This document shows, in pieces, positions 7,635-17,052 of a DNA stretch of 50,018 bases (position 1 is its first letter; each line of letters begins with the position of its first letter). Under the pieces are notes generated by a model. That model saw nothing but the letters and a program-made list of their open reading frames with translations, was not told the DNA's origin and ran no database searches. Source of the stretch: Planctomycetaceae bacterium (GTDB lineage Bacteria; Planctomycetota; Planctomycetia; Pirellulales; UBA1268). The translations under genes were made by a program, and so were the position numbers. The stretch spans positions 1-50,018 of the forward strand of contig WTHB01000128.1 of NCBI GenBank assembly GCA_011523305.1, given 5' to 3'.

Positions 7635-8702
7635 TCACTGGGGCTGGGCCTTGAGAAACTCGAAGGCCCGGGCCGGGCGGAACGCTCCTGAAGCATCGCC
7701 GCTGTAGGTCTCGCCGCCAGTGAGCGGCAGCCGTCTCACGCCCGCCCCAGCCGTCAAGTCGACCCGTTCCAGTGGCACCCAGAAGACCGTCGGACTCGTC
7801 GCCGAGTCGAAATAGAGCACCCGATCCTTCTGGTCGTGGACAGTCCGCCAGATGGTGCTAGCCACGTTCGGCTTGCCCGCTGTCGTGATGCCCAGCGGGG
7901 CCGATGCATTCCGAATCACGCTGAAGACTGAGGCGATGGCCTCGATGCCGGTGCGGTCGTGGGGAATGGCGTCGATGTAATATCTCGTCCGCACGAAGCG
8001 GTCGCTGGCCCGAATCGTGCCGGGCAGCATGACGTCACCGCCAATTTCCTGCCAATAGGCGTCGAGGGCGAGTTGCTCGTCATAAGGAGGCGAGTTGGTC
8101 ATCACGGTGTACTGCCGACCGTGGTGGATCTTCAGTTGACCACCCAAAAACTCAAAGATTGCCGAATCACCTGACAGGTCCGAGATCGCCAGATGCCCGA
8201 CACCGGCTTCACCGTTGGGCAGCACTGGGGCAATGATCGTGAACGGTTCCTGCTCAAGCGCGGTCACTGCCTCGGCTACCGTTGCATACGAGTCGAGGAC
8301 AAACTGAGCCCACCCGCCGATCGAGAGGTTGGGACGGCCAGCCACCGGTGCGCCGTAGTCACTCTCAGCCAGGTAGAGCGTATTGGCGACGAGTCCCTTC
8401 TCGTTCATGCCATCCACGCTCGCCACACCATAAAAGCTGACTGCCACCGAACCATACCTGCTCGTCCATTCGAGGCTCCCGGGCCCGCTGTTGCCGTGCC
8501 GCCGCATGCCCCGCGGAAAGATCCAGAGCTCTGACCCCGGATCCTCCACCCAGTCCATCGACCGGCCCACAACCACCGTGCCGTCAGCAAAGCCTTTGAG
8601 GCAGCGGGTACAGGCATCGGCGGGAAGGGGCCCTAGAGCAGCAAGAGCGGCAACAATGACTGCTTCTGCGAGATGGCCTCGTGTGGTACCGAGTCTGTTC
8701 AT
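7635..8702 (-). CDS. Exported linear-amide C-N hydrolase (choloylglycine hydrolase/penicillin V acylase family)
   Basis: A 355-residue Ntn hydrolase. A signal peptide (1-30, ending PADA) precedes Cys31, which becomes the N-terminal nucleophile after cleavage. Spacing to Arg47 and Asp50 in GRSMDW reproduces Cys2, Arg18 and Asp21 of bile salt hydrolase and penicillin V acylase, and TNSPPYDEQ carries the conserved Asn. The signal peptide places the enzyme in the periplasm, as in Gram-negative penicillin V acylases. In free-living planctomycetes such enzymes more likely act on N-acyl amides or acyl-homoserine lactones than on bile salts. That substrate is inference. Confidence 0.88.
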   Translation of the reverse strand: MNRLGTTRGHLAEAVIVAALAALGPLPADACTRCLKGFADGTVVVGRSMDWVEDPGSELWIFPRGMRRHGNSGPGSLEWTSRYGSVAVSFYGVASVDGMNEKGLVANTLYLAESDYGAPVAGRPNLSIGGWAQFVLDSYATVAEAVTALEQEPFTIIAPVLPNGEAGVGHLAISDLSGDSAIFEFLGGQLKIHHGRQYTVMTNSPPYDEQLALDAYWQEIGGDVMLPGTIRASDRFVRTRYYIDAIPHDRTGIEAIASVFSVIRNASAPLGITTAGKPNVASTIWRTVHDQKDRVLYFDSATSPTVFWVPLERVDLTAGAGVRRLPLTGGETYSGDASGAFRPARAFEFLKAQPQ

Positions 8703-9073
8703 GCCTTGATTCCTGAGGTGGCGACGAGGTGGTCATGACGGCACCTGAGTCTATGCGTGACGGGGTTGTTAGTAGAATCAGGCAAACCTGGTAATGCCCT
8801 GCAGGGCCCACCCCCCGCGACCCCCGCATGGACACCTCGCCAGGAACGGCCAGTCACCCCTAGCAGACTGTGGAAAGAGTCTACCACCGCTTGGATGCGG
8901 CAATCGGCAAACCCGAAAACCCTCGGCGTTTCTGGGTGTTGCCCACGTGGTCTCTTGTTCGCCCGCACTCGCAGGCAAGGGCCATGGATGGCTAGACTGG
9001 TGTTCGCGTGCGGGCAGCCTCAGAAGGCCCTACGTTTTCGCTCGTTCCCCCCTCCAGACAAAGGATCTTCAGC
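8703..9073 (+). other. Intergenic region between divergent amidase and cyclophilin genes
   Basis: This 371-bp stretch must hold promoters for both divergent genes. I see a 12-bp palindrome GCCCTGCAGGGC at 8796-8807, but no clear consensus promoter, RNA gene or coding frame. Confidence 0.4.
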
Positions 9074-9667
9074 ATGCAGGCTTGTCATTGGCTCATGATC
9101 GCGGCCTTGACCGTCGGGCTCTCTCTTGCTTCGCCTTCCCACGCGCAGGAAGCGGCCACGCGGCCACGCTGCTTCCTCGATATCACGGCCGACGGCCAGC
9201 CCCTGGGCCGAATCGTGGTGGAACTCCGTGCGGATGTCGTGCCCAAAACCGCTGAAAACTTCCGTGCGCTCTGCACCGGCGAGAAGGGCTTCGGCTACAA
9301 GGGCAGTTCCTTCCATCGGGTGATCCCCAACTTCATGTGCCAGGGCGGCGACTTCACCAACCACAATGGGACCGGCGGGAAGAGCATTTACGGAACGACG
9401 TTCGCAGACGAAAACTTTACGCTCAAGCACACTGGCCCGGGCGTGCTGAGCATGGCCAACGCCGGCCCCAACACCAATGGCTCGCAGTTCTTCCTCTGCA
9501 CGATCAAGACCGATTGGCTCGACGGCCGGCATGTCGTCTTTGGCCAAGTGGTCGAGGGCATGGACGTCGTCAAGCAGATGGAAGCCCTTGGGTCACCATC
9601 GGGCCGCACCCGCGTCACACTGAAGATCGCTGACTGCGGCGAACTCAACCAGCAGCCCGCGCCGTGA
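9074..9667 (+). CDS. Exported peptidyl-prolyl cis-trans isomerase, cyclophilin A-like
   Basis: A 197-residue cyclophilin with a signal peptide (1-24, cleavage near SHAQ). The start is ATG 9074 with AAAGGA about nine bases upstream; an in-frame codon at 9008 only adds unlike sequence. The catalytic Arg is R82 (FHRVIPNF), with FMCQGGDF at 87-94 and the cyclosporin-contacting Trp at 148 ([11 protein letters not shown]). The segments [23 protein letters not shown] and [14 protein letters not shown] are those of eukaryotic cyclophilin A and not of E. coli PpiA/PpiB. It probably assists folding in the periplasm. It stands alone between unrelated genes. Confidence 0.95.
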   Translation: MQACHWLMIAALTVGLSLASPSHAQEAATRPRCFLDITADGQPLGRIVVELRADVVPKTAENFRALCTGEKGFGYKGSSFHRVIPNFMCQGGDFTNHNGTGGKSIYGTTFADENFTLKHTGPGVLSMANAGPNTNGSQFFLCTIKTDWLDGRHVVFGQVVEGMDVVKQMEALGSPSGRTRVTLKIADCGELNQQPAP

Positions 9668-9860
9668 TCCCAGGCCCCCTGGCAGATGCCCGCGTCGGCT
9701 CATCATGCCAGGCACGATCCAATGAGAGGGATCAGGTGGATGGTACGGGCTCCGAGACCAGGACACACCAAGCGACACGCTGTTTCAGCCGCCGTTGCTG
9801 GCATGCCGTCGGCTAGGCTTCGACAGTAAGGGCATCACGCTGTTCTGTCTTGGTCTGGTC

Positions 9861-10346
9861 ATGAAGCCACTCTTCTGTTCGCTCACCGGCCTGCGTCTCC
9901 TCTGCTGCCTGGCGATTGCGCCTGCGGCAACCTGCTGCCATGGCCGAGAACTCGACACCGCACCGCAGGGCCGCAGTCAGCCGCGAACGGTCTCGACCAC
10001 GATCGTCGGTCATGCTGAGGGGGCCTTGGCTCGGCTCAACTGGTCACCTGTCCCAACGCCACCAGCACTGCCGACGGCGAGCCTGCTCGGCCTTCTCTCC
10101 CCGCGGCTGAGCAGCGGTCTCACCAGCCACCAATTCGGAGGCCTGCAGACCCGCGACGGGCGGCTCGCCGGCCTCGGCATGCTTTCTCCCCGCCTTGCAC
10201 CGGCTCTTGTCCTCATTCGCTTCCCACCAGCCAGCCTGCGGGAACGAATACTCTATGGCGTTGCCGTGCTCTCGCCGCGGGCCGCGGTGGCCATTGAGAT
10301 GCTGCGGGAAGGTCGCCGACGGGCGAAACGCCACCGGCATCGCTGA
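9861..10346 (+). CDS. Hypothetical exported protein with three LSPR repeats
   Basis: A possible 161-residue protein of no recognised family. ATG 9861 gives a signal-peptide-like N terminus (LFCSLTGLRLLCCLAIAPAA). Three segments in the second half share the pattern of two or three hydrophobic residues, LSPR, then a hydrophobic patch: LLGLLSPRLSSGL, LGMLSPRLAPAL and GVAVLSPRAAVAI. The C terminus is very basic (EGRRRAKRHRHR). No good Shine-Dalgarno is visible. A hairpin begins directly after the stop codon, which supports this being a transcribed gene. Confidence 0.5.
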   Translation: MKPLFCSLTGLRLLCCLAIAPAATCCHGRELDTAPQGRSQPRTVSTTIVGHAEGALARLNWSPVPTPPALPTASLLGLLSPRLSSGLTSHQFGGLQTRDGRLAGLGMLSPRLAPALVLIRFPPASLRERILYGVAVLSPRAAVAIEMLREGRRRAKRHRHR

Positions 10347-10380
10347 TCGGGACGTCCCCGAACGAGGACACCCGTCCCGA
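10347..10380 (+). terminator. Hairpin directly after the LSPR-repeat gene
   Basis: Perfect 8-bp inverted repeat TCGGGACG (10347-10354) and CGTCCCGA (10373-10380), with a further short inner pairing of TCC and GGA, followed by TTCT. It begins on the base after the upstream stop codon. Confidence 0.55.
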
Positions 10381-10570
10381 TTCTCAGCGCTCAGCGAGCC
10401 TTCCAGGCCACACTGCAGTCGCCTGAGACTCTATGCTGAGAGCCGCCAGAACGATTGCACGCAGCCACCCGTTGGGCCGCTTCGCAAACCCACTGCTCGG
10501 CTGTGAAACTGGCTGGAAGACTGGGGACCGGTTCGGGCTGAACCCCGTGATCCTCATGCGAAATGGACAG

Positions 10571-11068
10571 ATGCGAACCCGCAGAAAATCGTTTCTTCGA
10601 CTGTTGCCTGCCACGCTAGCGGTGATGTTCTCACTGGTGGTCGCCACCGCAGCACCGCCCAGTTCACCAACCGCCGAGCCAGATAGAGAAGCCTCAACGA
10701 GTGAAGCTGAACTGGCTCGCTACGCCGGCAGTTGGCAGGTGGTTACCATCGAGGCCAACGGGACCGTCTCCGCTGAGACCAGCCGAGTCATCGTGGTAGA
10801 CAACCGACCAGACGGCAGCTGGACGCTTACCGTCGATGGCCAGGAGATTGCCAGCGGAACAAACTCACTTGATCCGCTCGCAGTGCCCAAGGCCATCGAC
10901 ATCACCATTACGGAAGGCCAAGGCAGCGGGAGTGTCCTGCGGGGCATCTACGAACTCTCCGACCAAACCCGGCGGCTCTGCTTTCGGGGTGGTACCGGCT
11001 GGCGGCCCCGCGAGTTTTCTGGTGCCGCCGGCTCCGACAGCGTGCTCGTCACGTTTCAACGTCGGTAA
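10571..11068 (+). CDS. Exported TIGR03067-type planctomycete protein
   Basis: A 165-residue protein with a signal peptide (about 1-28, RKSFLRLLPATLAVMF) followed by a single domain like TIGR03067, a family mainly seen in planctomycetes. Characteristic parts are the G-SWQVV-IEANG opening, PKAIDITITEG near 110, LRGIYELSD and the closing RLCFRGGTGWRP with REFS. The fold is probably a lipocalin-like barrel; function is unknown. The start is ATG 10571; ATG 10556 is a close alternative. Confidence 0.75.
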   Translation: MRTRRKSFLRLLPATLAVMFSLVVATAAPPSSPTAEPDREASTSEAELARYAGSWQVVTIEANGTVSAETSRVIVVDNRPDGSWTLTVDGQEIASGTNSLDPLAVPKAIDITITEGQGSGSVLRGIYELSDQTRRLCFRGGTGWRPREFSGAAGSDSVLVTFQRR

Positions 11069-11178
11069 GAAAGCCTGACCCAGCACGTCTCGCCAGGCTC
11101 AACCGACAGGTTCGCCGCCCTCGGCTGGCTCAGGTAACGCGAGCCTGCGGGGAAGGGAGCCATCACAACGACTGGCAG

Positions 11179-12207
11179 TCAGTCCACCAGATGGCAGGCC
11201 ACCTCATGCCCAGCGGCGACCGGCCGCAGGGTAGGGACCTCGCGGGTGCAGCGGTCTTCTCGCAACGGGCAGCGGGTATGGAACGGACACCCGCTCGGTG
11301 GATTGACCGGACTGGGTACGTCACCGGCAAGCACCACCCGCTGCCGCGTCCGCTCCTGGGCCGGATCGGGCAAGGGAACCGCTGAAATCAAAGCCTGTGT
11401 GTAGGGGTGCCGAGGCTGCTCAATGATCGTGTGCGTGGCTGCCAGTTCAACGATCCGGCCGAGGTACATCACGGCAATCCGGTCACTCACATGCCGCACT
11501 GCGGCCAGATCATGAGCAATAAAAATCAGCGTCAACTGCAAGTCGTTTCGCAGGTCGGCCAGCAGGTTGATGATCTGTGCCTGAATCGAGACATCGAGCG
11601 CACTGATCGGCTCATCAGCAACGATCAAATCAGGCCCGAGGGCCAAGGCCCGGGCAATTCCGATCCGCTGCCGCTGGCCACCAGAGAATTCGTGTGGATA
11701 GCGGCGAATCACCTGGGGATCGAGACCGACGGTCTTGAGCAGGTGCTGTACCCGTTCCCGCCGCTGGCTGCCGCTGGCGACGGCAAAGTTCCGCAGTGGC
11801 TCCGCCACAATCGCCTCAACCGTCATCCGGGGGTTCAGCGAGGCAAACGGATCCTGAAAAATCATCTGCATCCGACGACGAAGATCCCGCAGCCTCCGAT
11901 CCCACCGCCAACGACCTCCTCGCTGCTGCCAGAACTCGTGAATTGGCTGGCCATCAAAAATCACCTCGCCCGCCACCGGCCGCAGCAACTGCAGCACGGC
12001 CCGACCGGTGGTCGACTTCCCACAGCCGCTCTCACCAACCAGTCCGAGCGTCTCCCCGCGGGCCACTGAGAAACTCACGCCATCGACCGCTCGGACCTCA
12101 CCGGGCTTCCCGCCGAACCAGCCACCCGAGCCCGACACGGGAAACCGAACAGCCAGATCCCGCACGTCGAGTAGGGGTCGATCGGGTGGTGACACCGAAG
12201 TGCTCAT
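11179..12207 (-). CDS. oppF: Oligopeptide/dipeptide ABC transporter ATP-binding subunit F
   Basis: A 342-residue ABC ATPase. Walker [10 protein letters not shown] is at 58-66, and a SGGQRQR signature, Walker B LIVADEP and the switch His (FIAHDL) follow. The C-terminal oligo-HPY extension with Cys residues (SGCPFHTRC) marks the OppD/F-DppD/F group that powers peptide import. The start is fixed by overlap: ATG 12207 shares bases with the TGA of oppD (TGATG), indicating coupling. The matching permease and binding-protein genes lie 6.6-10 kb away on the same strand beyond a sulfatase cassette. Confidence 0.93.
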   Translation of the reverse strand: MSTSVSPPDRPLLDVRDLAVRFPVSGSGGWFGGKPGEVRAVDGVSFSVARGETLGLVGESGCGKSTTGRAVLQLLRPVAGEVIFDGQPIHEFWQQRGGRWRWDRRLRDLRRRMQMIFQDPFASLNPRMTVEAIVAEPLRNFAVASGSQRRERVQHLLKTVGLDPQVIRRYPHEFSGGQRQRIGIARALALGPDLIVADEPISALDVSIQAQIINLLADLRNDLQLTLIFIAHDLAAVRHVSDRIAVMYLGRIVELAATHTIIEQPRHPYTQALISAVPLPDPAQERTRQRVVLAGDVPSPVNPPSGCPFHTRCPLREDRCTREVPTLRPVAAGHEVACHLVD

Positions 12208-13214
12208 CAGGCAGCCCCCGCTTCCCAGCAAGCCGCCCGGTGCGTCGGTGACGCCACCATCACCTCAGGATACTCCTGCCGGCACCGGTCACCGGCTCGA
12301 TCACACCGAGGATGAAAGGGACAGCCACCCGGCAGATGTCCCAGATCGGGCGGCAGCCCGGGAATCGCTGGCAGCGACTCCTGGGCCGGTGTATCGAGCC
12401 GGGGCATGCTGGCAAGCAGCCCCCGGGTGTAGGGATGGAGCGGCCTGGCAAACACCTCAGCGGTCGTGCCTTCCTCCACGATCCGACCGGCATACATCAC
12501 CGCGACCCGATCGGCCGTGCCGGCCACCACCCCGAGATCGTGCGTGATGAGCACCACTGCCGTCCCGAGCGTGTCCTGCAGGTCGCTGATCAGTTCCAGG
12601 ATCTGAGCCTGAATCGTCACATCAAGCGCCGTGGTCGGTTCGTCCGCAAACAGCACCTCCGGCCCGCAGAGCAACGCCATCGCAATCATCACCCGCTGCC
12701 GCATGCCACCCGAGAACTGGTGGGGGTGTTGATCAATTCGGCGATCGGCATCAGGAATCCCGACCCGGGTCAGCATCTCAACTGCCGCCTGTCGGGCCGC
12801 GGCCCGGGTGGCTCCCTGGTGCACCTCCAACACCTCGGTCAACTGTCGGGCCACGGTCAGGTACGGGTTCAGGGCAGTCAGGGGATCCTGAAAGATCATG
12901 GCCAGGCGATTGCCACGCAACTGGGCTACCTGCCGCTCCGACACACTGAGCAGATCTCGCCCACCAAAGAGAATCTCACCTGTTGGATGGACGGCTGGTG
13001 GCATTGGTACCAGCCGGAGCGCCGAAAGACAGGCGACGCTCTTGCCCGAGCCACTTTCCCCAACGATACCGAGCGTCTCACCCCGGCGGACCGCAAAGCT
13101 TACCCCGTCGACTGCCTTTACGACCCCGTCAGCAGTGTGAAAGTGGGTCCGCAGATCGCGCACCTCAAGGACCGTCTCCCGGCTGGCTGGCTCGCTGGCT
13201 GTTTGCACGTGCAT
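12207..13214 (-). CDS. oppD: Oligopeptide/dipeptide ABC transporter ATP-binding subunit D
   Basis: A 335-residue ABC ATPase partnering OppF. Walker A GESGSGKS is at 52-59, then the Q-loop [11 protein letters not shown], signature FSGGMRQRV, Walker [13 protein letters not shown], and the C-terminal Cys-containing extension (GGCPFHPRC). I start at ATG 13214 because AGGTGATGGAG lies immediately upstream; ATG 13220, 13232 and 13241 are in frame. The frame stays open to 13577, but that part lacks family likeness. It is divergent from the FAD oxidoreductase gene, 177 bp away. Confidence 0.92.
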   Translation of the reverse strand: MHVQTASEPASRETVLEVRDLRTHFHTADGVVKAVDGVSFAVRRGETLGIVGESGSGKSVACLSALRLVPMPPAVHPTGEILFGGRDLLSVSERQVAQLRGNRLAMIFQDPLTALNPYLTVARQLTEVLEVHQGATRAAARQAAVEMLTRVGIPDADRRIDQHPHQFSGGMRQRVMIAMALLCGPEVLFADEPTTALDVTIQAQILELISDLQDTLGTAVVLITHDLGVVAGTADRVAVMYAGRIVEEGTTAEVFARPLHPYTRGLLASMPRLDTPAQESLPAIPGLPPDLGHLPGGCPFHPRCDRAGDRCRQEYPEVMVASPTHRAACWEAGAA

Positions 13215-13391
13215 CTCCATCACCTGCGCCATGCCGGCCATCGCGCCCGTAAGAAACGAGAACTGGACGACATTTGCCCAAATAGCCTCTTCACGACGAG
13301 TCACGCCGGGCTTGTCACCGAGCGGTTCACCACGCAGCGAATCGGCCCATCTGTCAGCCACCCAACCGTCTACATGTCTCGAGGCCCCACA

Positions 13392-15485
13392 ATGTACCTC
13401 GTACGTTCTGGTCGCGTCTCCGTCCTTCTGGTGGGTCTGCTGCTTGCAGCAGCAGACGCTGCTCCGCCTGACCCCTATGACCTCGTCATCTACGGTCCGA
13501 CCAGTGCTGGCGTCGCAGCGGCCGTGCAGGCCAAACGGATGGACCTTGAGGTGATCGTCGTTGGCCCCGACACGCATCTAGGGGGTCTCTCGGCCAGCGG
13601 CCTAGGCTGGACAGACAGCGGCAACAAGACAGTCATCGGTGGCGTCGCCCTCGAGTTCTACAAACGGATCTTTGCCTCATACGACAGGCCCGAAGCCTGG
13701 ACCTGGCAGAGCAGAGCCACCTACGGCAACCGCGGCCAGGGCACGCCGGCAATCGACGGTGAAGGGCGGGCGATGTGGGTCTTTGAACCACACATTGCCG
13801 AGCAGGTCTTTGAGGACCTCGTTCGTGAACACGGCATCACGGTACACCGGGACGAATGGCTCGATCGTTCGGGCAGTGGTGTGACCATGGCCGCCGGACG
13901 CATCCAGTCCATCAGGATGCTCTCCGGCCGGGAATACACCGGGCAGATGTTCATCGATGCCACCTACGAAGGCGACCTGATGGCCGCAGCGGGCGTCCGC
14001 TACACCATTGGCCGTGAATCAAATAGCACCTACGGGGAAACGCTCAATGGTGTACAGATCAAGCATGCTCGATCTCATCAATTCACCAACGATGTCTCGG
14101 CCTACCGGGTTCCGGGCGACCCCCGCAGTGGCCTGCTGCCTCGCGTGCAGGCTGGCAGCCCGGGCGAACCGGGGGCGGGTGACCAGCGGGTGCAGGCCTA
14201 CAACTTCCGCATGTGCCTGACCCGGGTGCCGGAAAACCGCATTCCCTTCCCACAACCGCCCGGCTACGACCCCGCCCAGTATGAACTGCTGCTGCGGGAC
14301 CTCCTCGCCGGCTCGCGGCACATTCGCGGCAAGTTTGACATGCTGCCCAACCTCAAGACTGACACCAACAACGCTGGGTCCTTCTCCACCGACAACATCG
14401 GCATGAACGATGACTACCCCGATGCGAGTTACCAGCGGCGACGGGCGATCATTGCCGAGCATCGGACGTACCAGCAGGGCTACTGCTACTTCCTGGCGAA
14501 CGACCCACGGGTGCCAGAGGATGTCCGGAAGTGGTACGGTGCCTGGGGCTTGGCCAAGGACGAGTTCCGCGACAACGGACACTGGCCACACCAGATCTAT
14601 GTCCGTGAAGCTCGCCGGATGGTTGGTGACCTGGTCATCACTGAAAATCACCTGCGGCGGACAATTCCGACGGCCCGACCGATTGGCATGGGCTCTTACA
14701 ACATGGATTCCCACCATGTGCAGCGGTATGTCGATGAGCATGGCTTCGTCCGCAACGAAGGCGACATCCAGGTCAACCCGGGTGGACCCTACCCCATCGA
14801 CTACGGGGCAATCATCCCGCAACGCGACGACTGCCAAAACCTCTTTGTCGTCTGCGCCGTTTCAAGCTCTCACATTGCCTATGGCTCGATTCGGATGGAG
14901 CCGGTCTTCATGATCCTCGGCCAGAGTGCCACCACTGCCGCCGCCCAGGCCCTTCGTGAGGGCGTCGCTGTGCAGGATATTGACTACGCCAGGCTTGCCC
15001 GGCGACTCAAAGCCGACGGCCAGGTGCTCGCCTATGCCGCCCCTCCTCAGCCCACCCCAGGCATTCCTGCCAAGACTATCTCTGGCATTGTTGTGGATGA
15101 TGCCCAGGCAACGACCACTGGCTCGTGGACAGGTTCAACAGCCCTCCGGCCCTTCGTCGGCTCCGGCTATCGCCATGATGGCAACGCCGGAAAGGGGAGC
15201 CGCACGATCACTTTTCAGACTCCCCTGGAGCCTGGCCTGTACACCGTCTGGCTGTCCTACACCCCCGCTGCCAACCGCGCAACCAATGTCCCGGTTGTCA
15301 TTCGTCATGCAGGCGGTGTCACGCGACTCCAGATCAACCAACAGACACCGCCACCACGCGATGGTCTGTTTGTCTTGCTGGGCCGTTATTCCTTTGGTGA
15401 CAGCGGTGCCGTTGAGGTCTCGAACCACAATACAAACGGCCATGTTGTTGCTGATGCGGTACGCTTCCAACGAGACGACACGTGA
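13392..15485 (+). CDS. Exported FAD-dependent oxidoreductase with C-terminal golvesin/xanthan-lyase-like domain
   Basis: A 697-residue protein. A signal peptide (1-24) precedes a PF12831-type FAD-dependent oxidoreductase domain: the dinucleotide-binding strand DLVIYGPTSAGVAA is at 30-43 and HLGGLSASGLGWTD follows. The last about 140 residues, starting VVDDAQA-TTGSW, match the golvesin-C/xanthan-lyase beta-sandwich with DGNAGKGSRTITF, LYTVWLSY and the terminal VVADAVRF. That domain is found on polysaccharide-active secreted enzymes. ATG 13392 has GAGG seven bases upstream. The open frame extends 360 codons further 5', antisense to oppD, and I reject that part. It lies 39 bp before a sulfatase gene, so an operon acting on sulfated glycans is plausible. 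Substrate unknown. Confidence 0.85.
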   Translation: MYLVRSGRVSVLLVGLLLAAADAAPPDPYDLVIYGPTSAGVAAAVQAKRMDLEVIVVGPDTHLGGLSASGLGWTDSGNKTVIGGVALEFYKRIFASYDRPEAWTWQSRATYGNRGQGTPAIDGEGRAMWVFEPHIAEQVFEDLVREHGITVHRDEWLDRSGSGVTMAAGRIQSIRMLSGREYTGQMFIDATYEGDLMAAAGVRYTIGRESNSTYGETLNGVQIKHARSHQFTNDVSAYRVPGDPRSGLLPRVQAGSPGEPGAGDQRVQAYNFRMCLTRVPENRIPFPQPPGYDPAQYELLLRDLLAGSRHIRGKFDMLPNLKTDTNNAGSFSTDNIGMNDDYPDASYQRRRAIIAEHRTYQQGYCYFLANDPRVPEDVRKWYGAWGLAKDEFRDNGHWPHQIYVREARRMVGDLVITENHLRRTIPTARPIGMGSYNMDSHHVQRYVDEHGFVRNEGDIQVNPGGPYPIDYGAIIPQRDDCQNLFVVCAVSSSHIAYGSIRMEPVFMILGQSATTAAAQALREGVAVQDIDYARLARRLKADGQVLAYAAPPQPTPGIPAKTISGIVVDDAQATTTGSWTGSTALRPFVGSGYRHDGNAGKGSRTITFQTPLEPGLYTVWLSYTPAANRATNVPVVIRHAGGVTRLQINQQTPPPRDGLFVLLGRYSFGDSGAVEVSNHNTNGHVVADAVRFQRDDT

Positions 15486-15524
15486 TTGGCTCGATTGTTT
15501 TAAACCTCCGAAAGCCCTTGTCTC

Positions 15525-16961
15525 ATGAAGCCGCTGTTCCTGGTCTTGCTCCTGTCGCTCGCTGCGATCCTTCACACCTCTGGTGCACACGCAGTGGCAC
15601 CAGTCGAGCGACCCAACATTCTGATCATCCTCGGCGACGACATCGACCGTGACATGCTCGGCCCCTGGGGAGGGCAGGCCCACACACCGCACCTCGACCA
15701 ACTGGCTGCCGCTGGTGTCCGGCTGGAGAACGCCTACGCCAATGTCGCCATGTGCGCACCGTTCCGGCAGGAATTCTTCAGCGGACGCTGTGCCTGGCGA
15801 ACCCGTGCCATTCCCAACCATTCCCATTCAGTGGCTGGCACCACAAGCCTGCCGCACTACCTGCGGCCCCTCGGCTATCGAGTGGGACTGCTTGGCAAAA
15901 AACACATTGGTCCGCCAGCAGCCTATCCGTTCGACAACGTCGGCACCCTGCCCAAAACAGCCGACCCCAACCCTGAGGCACTCCAGCAGGCCAAACAGTA
16001 CATCACCTCGGCTCGTGATGCGGGTGACCCCTTTTGCCTGGTGATTGCTTCACACGATGGGCATGGGCCCTACACCCATGGTGATCGTAGCCGCTACCCA
16101 CCAGCAGCGGTCGCGATTCCCGCCGATGCCATCGACACGCCGAGGTACCGCCAGGAACTCGCCGCCCATCTTGCGGAAGTCAGCAATCTCGATGCCCTCG
16201 TCGGCCATCTCCGCGACCTGCTTCGGCAGGAAGGGCTGACAGACAACACGCTGGTTCTCTTCTGTTCGGAGCAGGGCAACGCCTTCCCCTTTTCAAAATG
16301 GACCTGCTTTGATGATGGCCTGGCGTGCGGCATCATTGCGGCCCTCCCTGGGGTCATCCCTGCGAATACATCCTGTGCGGAACTCACCTGGGTAGCTGAC
16401 ATCGCCCCCACCCTGCTCACGGCAGCCGGCGGCAACCCAGCCTCGTTTCAGTGTGACGGGAAGAGCCAGTGGAACAACTGGCTCGGCAACCACCAGCCGG
16501 TTCATGAATACGCCTACGGAATCTTTGCCAACTGCAACATCATCAACAACAGGGACCGAATCTTCCCCATTCGTTCGATTCGTGACACCCGCTATACGCT
16601 GATCTGGTCCCCCCGAGCCGCCGAAGAGGTCACGTCGAATGTCACGCTCACCCAAGCACTCCGACTCACCCAAGGAGAGACACTCCAGGGAACACCCGAC
16701 GCTGCCGCCTCGTGGGTCCTCGCTGCTGGTAGCAATGCGGAAACACAAGAGCAACGCTTGGTTGAGCGTCTCCATCACCGTCCCGAATGGGCACTCTACG
16801 ACCGCGTGAAAGACCCCGAGGAACTCGAGAATGTGGCCGGGACAGCAGCCTCCGCTGCCGTTCAGCACCGCCTGCAGACAGCGCTGCAAACATGGCTCGA
16901 GCACTGGAATGATCGCGATCCAGTGCAAACGGAAAAGCAGTTTTTGAAAAAGCAACGTTGA
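15525..16961 (+). CDS. Exported sulfatase with C-A-P-F-R active-site motif
   Basis: A 478-residue sulfatase (alkaline-phosphatase superfamily). A signal peptide spans 1-23. The metal-binding start PNILIILGDDIDRD is at 30-43. The formylglycine motif is C77-A-P79-F-R81, where most family members have Ser or Thr in the fourth position; Cys, Pro and Arg are kept. GKKHIG follows. The C-terminal part is shortened compared with arylsulfatase A types and includes an LYD-V-DPEELEN tail typical of heparan-N-sulfatase-like enzymes. Activity depends on a formylglycine-generating enzyme not present in this window. The gene belongs to a three-gene plus-strand cassette. Confidence 0.88.
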   Translation: MKPLFLVLLLSLAAILHTSGAHAVAPVERPNILIILGDDIDRDMLGPWGGQAHTPHLDQLAAAGVRLENAYANVAMCAPFRQEFFSGRCAWRTRAIPNHSHSVAGTTSLPHYLRPLGYRVGLLGKKHIGPPAAYPFDNVGTLPKTADPNPEALQQAKQYITSARDAGDPFCLVIASHDGHGPYTHGDRSRYPPAAVAIPADAIDTPRYRQELAAHLAEVSNLDALVGHLRDLLRQEGLTDNTLVLFCSEQGNAFPFSKWTCFDDGLACGIIAALPGVIPANTSCAELTWVADIAPTLLTAAGGNPASFQCDGKSQWNNWLGNHQPVHEYAYGIFANCNIINNRDRIFPIRSIRDTRYTLIWSPRAAEEVTSNVTLTQALRLTQGETLQGTPDAAASWVLAAGSNAETQEQRLVERLHHRPEWALYDRVKDPEELENVAGTAASAAVQHRLQTALQTWLEHWNDRDPVQTEKQFLKKQR

Positions 16962-17052
16962 GTGCCGCCATCCCGCTGGCACATGCTCAGAGCTAGCAAA
17001 GGCAGTCCTGAGCTGAGGTTCGACCCTGTTACCCGCGCGGAGCAAAAAGTAC

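Noticed and set aside
12312-13391. Open frame extending 360 codons upstream of the FAD oxidoreductase
   Set aside because: It runs antisense to oppD, lacks family-like sequence and precedes the signal peptide. It is a product of GC-rich coding on the opposite strand.
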